A stretch of DNA of 64,000 nt from the NCBI GenBank assembly GCA_900239685.1, contig OENT01000064.1, positions 124,001 through 188,000 on the forward strand, in the 5' to 3' direction. The notes beneath the pieces are model-generated. The model searched no databases. It was not told where the DNA came from and saw only the letters and a list, made by a program, of their open reading frames with translations. This stretch comes from Rotaria macrura (Eukaryota; Rotifera; Eurotatoria; Philodinida; Philodinidae). The first letter of the stretch is position 1. The number at the start of each line of letters is the position of its first letter. Of the stretch, positions 13,230 to 25,366 are shown piece by piece. The translations under genes were made by a program, and so were the position numbers.

Positions 13230-16200
13230 TCATTGCACATCATCTTCAATCGGTGATGAAAACATATATAAATTATTGAGAATATCTTCTGTTATTTTCA
13301 TATGTTCACTTTTAAGTTCATTTTTACGTTCATAATAAATTGTTCGTATAAGATCAAGTAATTCTTGATATTCAAGAGTATCTTTTGACTTTGGTTTACA
13401 TATATAAATATGATTTTTATTCAGTATGAAAAATTTTCCAATATTTATTTGTGCACTTCCCGGTGGTACAACAATAGTTTGATAACGTAATGAAAATGTT
13501 GTTTTTTCATTTTCAGCAAAACTTAAAATTTTTATATTATCATAGATTTTTAGTATTCGAAGAAAATTTTCATGTAATCTAAGAAGATGTTTATTATTTG
13601 GTTGTAGTTCTTCAATTTCAACCGTTGGTCGAAGAATATAAGCATGACGAATACCAAACGATGCTGGTAATAATGAGAAAAAAAAATTTAAATAAGAGTT
13701 CTTTCAGAATTCACATCGAAATTTCAGTTAGGAGAAATTCAATCATCGGTTGCTTAGTGAATCTTGTAAATGTATTCGAGTGTAATAAAACAGTTACAAC
13801 TTGGCACATAAGTTTTGTCAAGGTTCGTGACCGATATTTCTCGAGAAATGATCTTAAAACGATTTATAAACAATGGAAGGTTATGTTTTATGAATATAAT
13901 AGCACGGACAATATCTTGAGCATGTTGTTAAATTTAACACTAGTGATGAAGTTATTCAAATAGTAACCGTCTGTCAGGGTTTGACTTTTTCATCTTAGAT
14001 AATTACATTATTACTTATTCTTTTCTCTAGTACAATCCATGCAATGAACAATTCTTCTTAAACAATTTTGATGCATAATATTTAGCATGTTGGTGCAAAT
14101 CATCTTAAGTAAAGGAGATAGTCGATTATTGACTGAGGACACATTTTCATGAAAGAATCAATTCGACATTCACCGTCATAGATTTCATACTAATTGAAAA
14201 ATTGTGAGCAATGATCGACTGCCTTTTCTTTCAAGAGGAAGCCTGCGAAATTGCAAGCAACTCGACGTGTTATTGAATGAAATTCGCCATACAGGGTATA
14301 AAGTAGTACGTTTAATTATTATAAAAAAATAAGAACGAGAAAAAAAAACTAATGTTTTCTTATCAATAAATCATCCTACTGCAACCTTTAATAGTTTACT
14401 CTATTGATTTAGAGAAGTGATGGAACTTATTCTAAGTTTCATTGAAACACTCTGAGAAGGATTTCCAGTATGAATTCAAAAACAATTGTGTAATAGTTTC
14501 AATATCGAACAATGAAAGAATCATGATCATAATTATAAATGGTGAATTCTCTCGATTGTGTTTGTAATGAAATGTTAATAAAGTTGTTAACACGTATTTG
14601 AATTACTGAATCAGATCCACAATGATTCTAACTAGTGCACTATTATCATCCATAGGATTTAGTTCGTTTATTGGCTTTGCTTTTGTTGACTACAGTTACA
14701 CAAGGTTGGTACATATTTGACAACAATCTCTACGGAATGAGTGATAACGTGGAAATAAAACTTGGATTTGTAATTTTCATGTATGATTTTTCTTCGAAAA
14801 ATAAAAGCTTACTTTCGTATGTATCCTTTATATTAAAGTTTCAAATATATCATTTTAACTAGTTTTTGAATCGACAGATATTTTCATCAGAAATCTTATC
14901 AACATGATCAATGATTCTATAGAAAAATTCATTTTTAAAATGAAATGGTAAGTTGATTCTTTTTTTTCATCCCAACTAGAATGAAATCAGCTATGAAAAT
15001 ACGTTTGTTTAAAGAAGAAATCATTCAAAAGTTAACAACAATAACAATTTTGTCATAGTTTGTGAATTTTTGAATCTAGTCGAGTATAAGGAATACTTCG
15101 CTCGCTATGTATTTAACATAGAAAATTTTATTAACGTAAATAAAAAATCTTTTCATTCAAGATGAAAGACAACAAAGACTTGTCTTCACTCAGCTGATTA
15201 TTTATTTCTAGTATATTTGCCAATACTCATTGTCTACATAGAACGAGCTAGTAGACTTTGTATTCATTCCATACTGGACTTTTGACAACATTGACATACA
15301 CTCTACTTACTACATAGATCAATGTTTGAATGAATATTAAATGCAAGTATAATTTACTAGTATTATATTCAGTTGCCTCCACAAAGTAAAAATTCAATCC
15401 TATAAAAGTATGCATTTGAATACTCAATGAGTTTCACAATTTAAAGTAAGACAAAGTAAAATTATTCGAACATAGTTTTGTTGAAATTCATTAGACTATG
15501 GTTTTTCTATTGCAAAATATTTTATGAATTATCATTGTTGGCAGTATCACTTTTAATTACATAGCACTCAAATTTCCATTTCTCAGCTAATGTGCGATAA
15601 ATCGCATTTTTTCTTTAATCGTTCGAGAGAACAACCGTACGAAACGTAACAATACCTAGTTTCGATTCAGATATCATGCTCTTCGTGTTTTCATAGAAAA
15701 CAGTACTCAACTAAAATATGTACAATTTAAACGAATACAAACCTAGTTCAGCACCAAAATGAGGTACTGAGAAAAACACACAACCACGAGTATTTGATCT
15801 CATTTCTTCATTCTCTTCATCCGTTAATATATATTTTGTCAATAAACCACCCATAGAATGTGCTACCTTCAAAATATAACAAGTATTTTAAAAACAAGAA
15901 AAATTTATCGATATGATTCGAAAAAACTTACCCATATAATTGGTCGTTTTCCGACGCCTGCTTGTCGTAATTGTTCCGCTATTTCTTTTGCTCGAACATG
16001 CATCGATCGTCGAATAATATTTTTTGGTAAAGAACGAACTTGCCATTCAGAAACTGTCGATTCATAATCGATGGCTAACATGCGAATATTTTCTGTCGCT
16101 ATATCTTTACTAAGCCAATCTTTTGGCCAACATAATGATGGTTGACTAGCATTGAGTTTTGGAGTAGGTAGAGATGGTATATCAGCATCTAATTTATTCC

Positions 16201-19200
16201 AATTTGTTTCTTCACCAAGATCTAATACTTCATCGGTTTCTTCTAGAGGTAGTTCATCTGTCGGTATTGATGCTTTAGTTTTCGATGGTTGTTTCGTTTC
16301 TACATGTGCAGATTCTTGTCGCCATGTTTTAAAAGCCGAACCAGCTAAACCATGAAACTAAATGTAATAGTAATATGTTAGAGAATTACATATAGAAATT
16401 ATAAATAACTTACAAAAACAATATCAACCAATGGTTCTTGATGCCATTGGCCACTAGGATCGATTTGTTGAACATTATACATGGTGGGACTGAATAGAAT
16501 GACCTTGAATGGAGAGCAAAAAAACATTGACTAACTACATTGGCACACAAGAAAAAAGATGAATAATTTTCCTTTGATTCTCTTATTCTCACGACAAAAT
16601 ATCAAAAAATCATTACTCATACTTGTCATATGTCTCATCTAATAGAAAATCCTTCTGGTTTATTTCAACGACTTTTGTTCCACATGCATCCTACCTATCT
16701 ATCATCAGACATTATGATGTATATCAATGAATACAGCAGATGTATGCTACAGTGAACTATGAAGAGTAGTGAACGACTCGTACTCATTTTACATTCTAGA
16801 TGAGTCTTAAAACTACTTAAGATCGAAGAATAAACGTATAGTCTTCAAGAAAAAACCTACGATCAATAAATTCAAGATTGAATTAAAAACCTAATTCCAA
16901 AGTTAATACTGACTTACTTTATCACCATAGACTTGATCATTGATCCATGAAGGAATAGATATTGATAAATGTCGTTTACATGTATTTATTTTATTTTCAG
17001 CCGTTTCCTCAGTATTTACATGCTTAAAATGATCATTATCAGTATTCGATGAAGTAATTTTCTTCTCCTTGTAGTCATCAATACTATTATTACTTTGGTC
17101 ATTTTTATTAGAATCTGATCTTGTACGCCATAAGCGATTTATTAATCTCTTCGTTATATTTATCGGTTTTGATACAGATGATTGATGCTCAAGAACGTTT
17201 TTATGTTTTTCGTCTATTGTTTGTTTCGCTTGAATGAAATCATTGCTATTGAATTTTAATAATATATTTGATGGTTTGACATCCTGATAAATAAGCATAT
17301 TTTCTCTATTAATCGGACTAGAAATTCAAAAGAAAACTACTTATAAAATAAGTTAACATTTTAATCAACGAACCTATTATGCATTGCCCGATCGAGATTG
17401 GCCAAAATAGTCGAAGCCAATAATGAATAAATCATATTATTCTTATCCAATGCCATATCATGAAGAATTCTTACCCAACCTAAATGGGAATGAGAAAAAA
17501 TATACAAATTATAATTTATTGTACGAAGAAAAAAATAAAGTTAATAATAAACAAATCTTTTTCAAACCAAAGGCATAGAATGCTTCATGTGTGTATTGAT
17601 CTCGACTGAGCAACAGCAGAATTTTTCCAAGTAATCTTACGAATGGTACGTTATCTTTTCGTTTTTCATATAAATATTTTAATATTTGTAAACCATTTAA
17701 ATGGATAACCTCCTTTGGATAACGATCAGCATAACCACGAAGAACATAGAGAAACATTGAATATAGTTCGAGATTCGATCGATAGCGTTTTATAGCCTTT
17801 GACGATATATCAGCATGTTCGGCTTCAAAATGTTGAACAAGATCAAATACTGTTTGTGAGTCAACATGATTCGTATATGATTTCAACTGTTGAATCAAAT
17901 GAAAAAAGAAATTTCAATTCGTATTGATACATGATCAAAGGAAAATTTATGAGCAAAAAAATTGACAAAAATTAGATCCTATAAGATTTGAATAATTCAA
18001 AACAGAGCTAGATTCATTTTTATTCTCGTCGTTCATAATCAGAAGTACTTGAAATCCGTTTTTTTATTTTCAGACTTCTAATTCATATGGAAAATTTGCA
18101 TTAGAAATCGTTGAAAGAAATGTAAAACATTAAAGCAAATAAATCGTTTTACATGATAGTCACTGATTTGATCTTTCATGAAGCACATGGTTTTGAATTT
18201 AACATTTGTTCTTTTCACTGAAGAAAAAAAAGTATCCTTCACTACTTCAATTGTTTTATTCAACATACTGAATAGAGTTGATTGTACCTACTGTCATCCA
18301 TTATTTCTCAAAAATGTACATAACAATGTAGATCATGACACTCTTCTCTTTATTATCATATCTCGAATAAGTTTACTAAGATAAGGATGAAAATTGCACT
18401 TGATTTGAATCTATTTGAGTTTTCGTGAACCGAAAAGTCATAGTTACGACATTTTTTTCTAAAGGCTAGTCTGATGTTCATTAATATATTCTAAAAAAAC
18501 TGCAACCTACGTGAACGTATTGTTCTTGAGAGATTGAATGTTTGAGTATAACTCGGATGTATATAGTTCATCACATGAGTCTTGTTCATAGAGTTCATAT
18601 CTCAAGAGGATTCTACTCATTTTGTAGTGGAATATGCAGCTAATTCTAGTAACTATGAAATCTGTTGTTCATAGAAACTGCGTATAAAAAAATTTTCTTA
18701 GTTAGAATTTCTATAAATGATTATTTTCTAATAGCCATTTACAAAGTATGATCTATACAATGCATCCGATGGAAATTCATTGGAAACATTTTCCCAGGTT
18801 TCTACTCACATGTAAACTAGTTAATCAGAAGACTTTCAATAAGTAATTGTACATGTTTTTCTTGATCTCTATTGATAATCGTTCATTAATCTGATTCTAT
18901 AGAATATCCCTTGATCTTACCAATTGGAGATAATAATGACTTAATGTATCTAATGGACGTTTCTTTTCATCAATTAGTTTGTCAAGAAATTGTCTTAGAG
19001 TATGTAAGAGTACATCGTCATCATTGAGGTTGTCGACGTTACCGGTAGTAAGTGTTTTTTCATCTCCTATTTGAAATATATACGGTGGACCAATAGGAAA
19101 TAAATTTGAATTAGCTTCATAGGTTCGAGCTAGTTGAATAGCAGAATGATAATCTAATTGTTGACCAATAATTGAATAATAAATTGAAGGTAAATTATTT

Positions 19201-19535
19201 AATTTAGCTAAATGACTAAGACCACGTTCACGAATATGTGCATTAGTTGAGTGTGTTTGTTTAATATATTGTAAAGCTTGATGATACATTGTAAGTATGA
19301 TTGCATCGTTCGATTCCATTGATATGTACCTATTATTAATTTTGGTCTGTAAAATCGTACGAGTCGAATCGTATCTTTTTGATGATAGCCATGTTGAATT
19401 ATTTTCATTTGAATCTGATTCATTGCAAGCATTCTCTTGTTGTCGATGAATCCAACGATTGAGACCAAACGTGCCTGTTGCTACTGCAGCCGTACTTGTT
19501 GTAAGAATCACAAACGTATTGAATCGACGTTTCAT
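13230..19535 (-). CDS. SERAC1: SERAC1-like alpha/beta serine hydrolase
   Basis: SERAC1 acts at the mitochondria-ER interface in phosphatidylglycerol remodelling in mammals. Eight exons: 19535-18921, 17886-17568, 17479-17374, 17317-16918, 16503-16414, 16357-15932, 15866-15743 and 13663-13230. All phases fit, giving 837 residues (human 654). An N-terminal hydrophobic helix (about residues 8-27) looks like a membrane anchor. Helical repeats follow, ending in LASTILANLDR. The hydrolase part has HGLAGSAFKTWR (from about 512), CWPKDWL, nucleophile elbow AHSMGG (Ser about 656), FFSVPHFGAEL and a C-terminal NHIYICKPKSKD block that holds the likely catalytic His. Exon 4 (about 347-480) adds roughly 130 polar residues absent from the human protein. 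Intron 7 is 2.1 kb. Family assignment is very sure; the activity is inferred. Confidence 0.9.
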
Positions 19536-20457
19536 TTCTTCTTTTTGTTTTCATGAAACCGAACAAACAATTCTTTTTTGAATAAAAGGAAAAAAAATGA
19601 TTTAAGTACTTTAAATATATATTTATGAACACTTTTTGAATGTAGTGAAGGAGAAAAAAAAGGAACAAGATCAAATCATTCATTCAATCATCAATTGCCT
19701 GAGTACTCCTTTGGTTTTATGCATCACCACAAGTATCGTGAGTCGATAGATGGCGTATTATTTAGATGCAGGCATAGATCTTCGACAAAATTTATCCGAA
19801 ATCGAATCTTCGCTCGTTGCCTACGCTTTTTTTGCCTGTCGTTACGCATGAAAGGTTTGACACAAGTGGTGCACCTATTGACGGAAAAAAAACCTTGAAT
19901 TAGACATTCGAAAAATAAAACATGTCTAAATGCTGAGAATAAAATCCTCCGCATAGTCGACATTTTTGTCATGAATACATACTATTTTATTGATAGAAAA
20001 TGTGAAAAATCCAGTTAAAGACTTCATCAAGTAATAGATTCATTTTTAAATTAATCCTTCTTGATTAGATTGGTTCTATTGATGTTAGGAAAAGGTTAAT
20101 AAGTGAAACTTATCTTATTTTCTATGAATTTTAAATTCAAGTCATTCAAATGCATTTTTCAATTATGTTTTACGATTTGTATCAGATTAATTCTACAGTT
20201 GACTTTTCAATCTGAAGTCCGAGCATCTATTTCAATTTTAAGTTTTCTTAGACTTGAGGTTGTATTTATTTTTCTCAAACAGCATTCATCAAAAATGCAA
20301 ATCAAACACAAATAGACTGTGCCGTCTAATTTAGAATTATGTATTGATCTAGTCTAGTTTTCAATGGTTGAAATATTTCGTTCCAAAATATTCTCAATGT
20401 TGAGAAATTTGAATAATGAATCATTGACTGATGTAAAACTTCGTATTACAAGAGAAA
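19536..20457. other. Intergenic, probable SERAC1 promoter side
   Basis: A somewhat GC-richer patch lies at 19740-19880. The ORFs on both strands there look like shadows, with basic, low-information sequence. No gene is recognised. Confidence 0.4.
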
Positions 20458-20701
20458 CCCAGGTCGACGATTACGGACTTCGTATACGGTCGGATTATAG
20501 CGTTTTACATGGTCCAGTATCACCGGTCGTATATCGCCGTGTCGTATACGGGCAAATACGATCGTATACGGAGGTATACGGTGGTAAATGGAAACCGTTT
20601 ACGGATTTTGTTTAAGAGGATCATAAACGATCGTTTTCTTTCCGTATAAAATCGTATTTCCCCGTATACGGTCGTTTACGACCGTGCTTGTTCGACATGG
20701 G
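20458..20701. mobile_element. Compact element with CGTATACG palindrome array and short TIRs
   Basis: The 244-bp block is bounded by CCCAGGTCGA (20458-20467) and TCGACATGGG (20692-20701), which are inverted copies with one mismatch. Inside, CGTATACGG occurs exactly at 20481, 20543, 20563 and 20663, with close variants at 20573 (GGTATACGG), 20596 (CCGTTTACGG) and 20673 (CGTTTACGA). The block is rich in CpG and stands out sharply from the AT-rich flanks. Best explained as a non-autonomous DNA transposon whose sub-terminal palindromes bind a transposase, or as an array of binding sites for a DNA-binding protein. No clear target-site duplication. Confidence 0.55.
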
Positions 20702-21330
20702 AAGACAACTATATCTCGAGGAGCTGCTCAGACATATCGGAATATCGTTCAAATTCAATCAGCAATTCTCATTTCGAAGTACTATTTTGCATTGATTGAC
20801 ATACAATTACTTCAGTTCAGGTATTTCGTCAGATAAATTTTCATATCGTGCTATTTTACAGATTTGTCTAGAAAAATTTATCGATTTCTGATCAAAAGAT
20901 GTCAAGCAAACGGGACATTCGCTTCAAAAATATGTTGCTCTTTAAAGATTTCCATATTTTGATTTGTATAACATTGATGGACTACTGAAGTTCGTATTCT
21001 GATAGATCCATATTTCATCGAAACCGAAACTTATATTGTGATTATGTTGTTACATGTAGACACTTGGATACAATCAGAGATACTTTCTAAATTATATCAC
21101 CCGCTCAAAAACACATCTATTTGAATATTTTGATTATTTTTTCTTTTAAATCTTCTATTTTCTTATGAACAACGATATACATGATTGATCGATTAAATAA
21201 TGTTTTATGAAAATTTGTCAACTTTAAAAAACAAAGGTACTAAAGAAAAACATAACTCATAATATTGAGATTGATATCTCTTTTTTCTTTCCTAGTTTTT
21301 TATCACGCATACTTTTGTTATAATAATAAT
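20702..21330. other. Intergenic upstream of the PR/SET gene
   Basis: AT-rich, no gene recognised. A splice-acceptor-like TTTCTTTCCTAG ends at 21295, just upstream of the chosen ATG, so a 5' UTR exon may lie here. Confidence 0.35.
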
Positions 21331-22424
21331 ATGTATGAAAAACATCAATACGATCGAAAACATTCAACTTCTAATCAGTACGAACATAAAAAACGAAAAG
21401 AATCAGGTGTCAAATACAACGAATCACAGAAAAAATCTTCATCGTTTCATTCCGATGAAAAACATAAACATCGAACATCATCTTCAAATATAGATAAAAA
21501 ATCTTCGAAACCTGAATTTGATGATGCTCGATTATTTTGTGATGATTGTAATAAATACTACGATAATATCTGTCCATATCATAAACAATGTTATATTCCA
21601 GATAAAAAAGTTAATTTTACTTTGAAAAAAAAAAACAAAGAAAAACTTACATTGTACATTATTTTTTAATCATTCAAGATATCACAATCATTACTGAAGT
21701 ATCCACAACGAACATGTGATCTCACTTGTCCAGATGGTATCATCATTAAAACATCAACCATACTTAAAGCAGGCAAAGGTGTATTTGCGACAAAACGATT
21801 GGAAAAAAATACTTTCTTTGGACCATATACTGGTACACGTCATTCGAATTTCAAAAGTGCCCAAGAATCAGGTTATGCATGGAGTATAGCAGATAAAAAT
21901 GGCAAGGTAGAATTTGTAGCCATTCTGTTTACAAAAGATTCGTTTGTTATTTTTAAGATGATTTATATTATTGATGGATGTAATCCTAATAATAGTAACT
22001 GGATGCGATACGTAAGTTGTTCTAAACGATAGAAAACAAAAACAATTGACAACGAATAATTTTTTATGGTTCTTCTATTCATTTTTTTTATTTAGATCAA
22101 CTGTAAGTATTGAACAATAGTGGAAAAAATATCATACATCCATAGCTTGTTGTTGTTTCTTCGAGGTCCCAATACAGTGGAACAACAAAATTTACAACCT
22201 ATTCAATATGATCGAAATATGTTTTATAAAACGACGAGAACAATAAGATCAGGAGAAGAATTATTTGTTTATTATGGTGATGATTATGCTAGCTTCCTAG
22301 GTATTCAACCGTTCAATATTGAGCCAATACTAACGAATGCTGGTAATAATTTCTACTATAGTATCAAACCTATTCCTTTGTGTCTGAATTTTATTTTTTT
22401 TTAGATGATAGCAATGATGATTAA
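21331..22424 (+). CDS. PRDM9/PRDM7-type PR/SET domain protein without zinc fingers
   Basis: Six exons: 21331-21609, 21679-21906, 21958-22011, 22096-22102, 22166-22342 and 22405-22424, giving 254 residues. After a polar, Lys/Ser-rich N-terminus comes a zinc-knuckle-like FCDDC...CPYH motif (about residues 66-82) that precedes the PR/SET domain in PRDM9. The domain shows FFGPYTG, GYAWSI, the IIDG turn, NWMRYINC, EQQNL, MFYKTTRTIRSGEELFV and YYGDDY; the final Tyr-rich motif carries the expected catalytic tyrosine. This order and these motifs match the H3 lysine methyltransferase domain of PRDM9/PRDM7 better than other SET families. The protein stops after an acidic tail, with no C2H2 zinc-finger array and no KRAB seen. 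The 7-nt exon 4 is needed to keep frame and supplies part of the conserved Tyr-Ile-Asn-Cys. A histone methyltransferase role is inferred. The upstream start is uncertain. Confidence 0.82.
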
Positions 22425-24804
22425 TATATAAATATATTTCATAGTAAATGGACGGACTAATTTTTTTTTTACTATTAAAGAAAAAGAATCTACATTTAAT
22501 TATGATAATGAATTTGTTTTTCTTGAAATTCATCACTTTGATGACAATCCCTAACTAGATAAAGTTCGAAGATAACTTATCAAATGTTTTATTCTATCTA
22601 TGAACGATTATATTCTGTACGAACTGCATCGAAAATAAACTTTTAGCAAGACTAATAAGAAGAATAAAATACTTTACGACCATTGCTATTTTGAACTAAA
22701 TTTTCATCTAAATTTTTATATTTAATTGATAATCGAATATACAGATGTTTTGTTTGATAGGTAAATTTGATAAAAAACACGGTAGAGAAGTTTGTAGAAT
22801 TTTCGACTGGTAGTAATATGGACTCTGTCCGTAGGCATCTCAAAATATGCAAAGTTTACTTGTAAATTAAAAGCGTCGACTACAAAAGTTCACTAACATG
22901 AGCACAGCTTGTCTCCGAATTTATATGAGCACAAACTCTCTCTAGCATGTTCTAGTCTTATTAATATTTATCTTTGTATTCGTGCTGAGTGCGCGAGTGA
23001 ACAATCTTATTTTGTTTGACTGACTTGTAATGTCATTTGGATAATATATTTTATCAATAAAACAACACTGTCATCGTATCACTGAACCGTTTTTTCAGTA
23101 TATATTCTTCTTTGACAGGTCAACAACAAGCTTAGAATCTTTGAGAAATTCAACGTGTATACGCAAGAATAGAATTCGATTTGGCTTTTTCTAGCTCGGT
23201 AAAAGATTTAAGATAGGAACATACATGTCACTATGAACAATGCTATACGAAATCGTAAGCATTAGTGATGATTTGGAAACAACATATGCGTCATGTGTTT
23301 TATATGAATCATTCAATTATATGCATGGTCTCTGAAAAGATACATTGACAACAGGACTTCTATATAGAACTGTGTAAAAGTTGAAACTCGCAATTTTAGC
23401 GAGAATTCTACTACTTTGATTGAACATAATAGAGCCATCAAATAAAATGTTTTATCATTGGATCTAATCTTTGCAATAGTGTGTCGAGATACCATAATTG
23501 GAAATTATTACTCATACATTGTTAACACTGAGAAAAATTCTTTCATCGAAAACGATTGACAATTGTGTTTTCTGAATTTCATTAATAGAATTTGTCTCAA
23601 AAAAACAATCGAACAATTGATCCCTCAACAATATAGGATCTTCTAGGGTGGTATATAATTCCAGCAGTTGTGAAAGGATCATTATTCTTCTATTACACAT
23701 CTGTTTCTTTTTACGATAATTAATCTGACTGTCGACTTTAGTCGCCATCTGCTTCGTATTCATCGACTAAGAATAGAAGGATCATGAAAATAATTGTATT
23801 TTTAAGCACTAGAAATCGAGATGTAAACTAACAGCATACATAAAGAATAGACTCCGTACTTCAAGTGAGAGGAACAAATCTATCATAGACTTCAGCGTCT
23901 GACATTACTACAATGAATAATATTGGATAGTATATCAGACGTTACCGAGAGACGATAATAAATTGTGTCTCTTAAAAACACTTGTTAACGGCATGTATGC
24001 ATTGCAATAGAATTTGTTTTTCAAATCAACTAATCCGCGAATCATTTTACGAATATCACTTGATCCGTAGAATATGTATCTTGATTCGATTTGAAACGAA
24101 ACACAACATAGTATATGTAGTAGTAATTGATCTTAAGATGACTCTTTATGTATATCAATCATGTTGCATAGCACTTAGTATGAATAAGACTTTTCCTAGT
24201 ATAACTTTCATACAGTATGCTCGCACGTGTTCTTCATCATTGATCTGAATGATTTAGTCTCACAGATATCATAGAAGTTTCCATTTGAAATAAGTTGCCT
24301 ATTTCGAAACGAATCGTTCTACGAACACGATGAAATATTGATGGAAAATCAAAAACATAAATCTGAATTATCTGATTAAATTCATATGTTTTTTTTTTCA
24401 TGGGTTCATTTTGAATAGCAAAGTTATTTTGGATTCCGATTTAATTGATTTCACTGATCTGCATCATCGATGACATCATGTCTTCTAGAGAATAGTTATT
24501 GTTATTAATACTAAGACACATTAGTTAGTTTTATTTACAAGTTAAACATATTGACGACATATTTCATATAAACCTATCGACGACATTTTTCATTGAAACG
24601 AACACGCAAGGAAAATAACCCTGGATTATTTGTTTGTTGTGCTTATTTTTATATGCTATTAGTCATTCCTCTTATTTTCTCTTCGTTTCACATGTGTTTT
24701 TAACGTATGCTGAGTCAATATTCATCAGCAATATTTCCAATTAATTACTCGTTTTCTTTTTGGATAGATTTCAGTTACATATTTTAAACGATTGAAATTA
24801 TTCG
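22425..24804. other. Intergenic, one weak exon candidate
   Basis: AT-rich. Apart from the exon-like block at 23518-23766 on the minus strand, listed separately, I see no coding or repeat structure. Confidence 0.4.
23518..23766 (-). CDS. Possible isolated exon of unknown gene
   Basis: Open for 83 codons, preceded by an acceptor-like TTCTATTCTTAG and ending at a consensus-like donor GTATGAG; an in-frame TGA follows the donor start. The protein is polar then helical (basic start, then ILSQLLELYTTLEDP), with plausible codon use. It may be an internal exon, a one-exon gene or chance. No family is recognised, and no partner exon could be joined convincingly. Confidence 0.25.
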
Positions 24805-25366
24805 ATGATGTCAATTCTTTATTATACGATGAATAATTCAGTCTTTACTAATTTTGCTTATTATTCAACAGCTAGTATTGTCAAATTAATGAGCATGGCT
24901 GCGTTTGCAAAAATGAGCCAGCTATCGAAAGATGTTATTTTTAATATTACATTTATTATATGTTGTAATCAAGAATTTTTTTCTGTAGGTCTATACTCAT
25001 TCTCAAGATCAAACATTAGGTCAACATGACTCAGCTGTATTCTCTTCTGACTCAGATGTTGAACGTATTCGTCGTAATCATTTAAATGACATTGAAAATA
25101 TAGTACCATTTGTACTTATTGGTTATTTCTATGTTTCAACTGAGCCTAATCCAAATGTAGCTTATTGGCATTTTCGAATTTTTTTCATTTCACGTCTAGT
25201 GCATACTCTATGCTATCAAGTATAATTTAAATTGTTTTTTTTTCCATCGATTATGAAATCTTTGATTTAGATGCCATTACCACAGCCTGGTCGATTCATT
25301 GCTTGTGCAATTGGATACATCACAACAATTTCGATGGCAACACGAGTTTTATTCTTTACTCTTTGA
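24805..25366 (+). CDS. MGST1: Microsomal glutathione S-transferase 1-like (MAPEG)
   Basis: Integral ER/outer-mitochondrial membrane enzyme that conjugates glutathione and reduces lipid peroxides. Three exons: 24805-24933, 24989-25219 and 25271-25366, with 55- and 51-bp introns and both junctions in phase 0, giving 151 residues (human MGST1 155). Diagnostic MAPEG signature ERIRRNHLND followed by IENIVPF (about residues 68-84), then helix 2-3 with HFRIFFISR and HTLCYQ, then a PLPQPGRF turn and a last helix. The ATG at 24805 gives the usual length and places the first helix at the same distance as in relatives; an in-frame ATG at 24808 follows directly. The family is very sure; assignment to MGST1 rather than another MAPEG paralogue is likely, since helix 4 is short and ends soon after FFTL. 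Confidence 0.9.

Noticed and set aside
13598-13963. 121-codon plus-strand ORF
   Set aside because: Overlaps SERAC1 exon 8 in antisense and runs into its intron; a shadow.
17230-17300. Kinase-like DVKPSNILLK motif on the minus strand, first taken as a protein kinase fragment
   Set aside because: It lies inside the in-frame SERAC1 exon 4, with none of the other kinase motifs before or after it.
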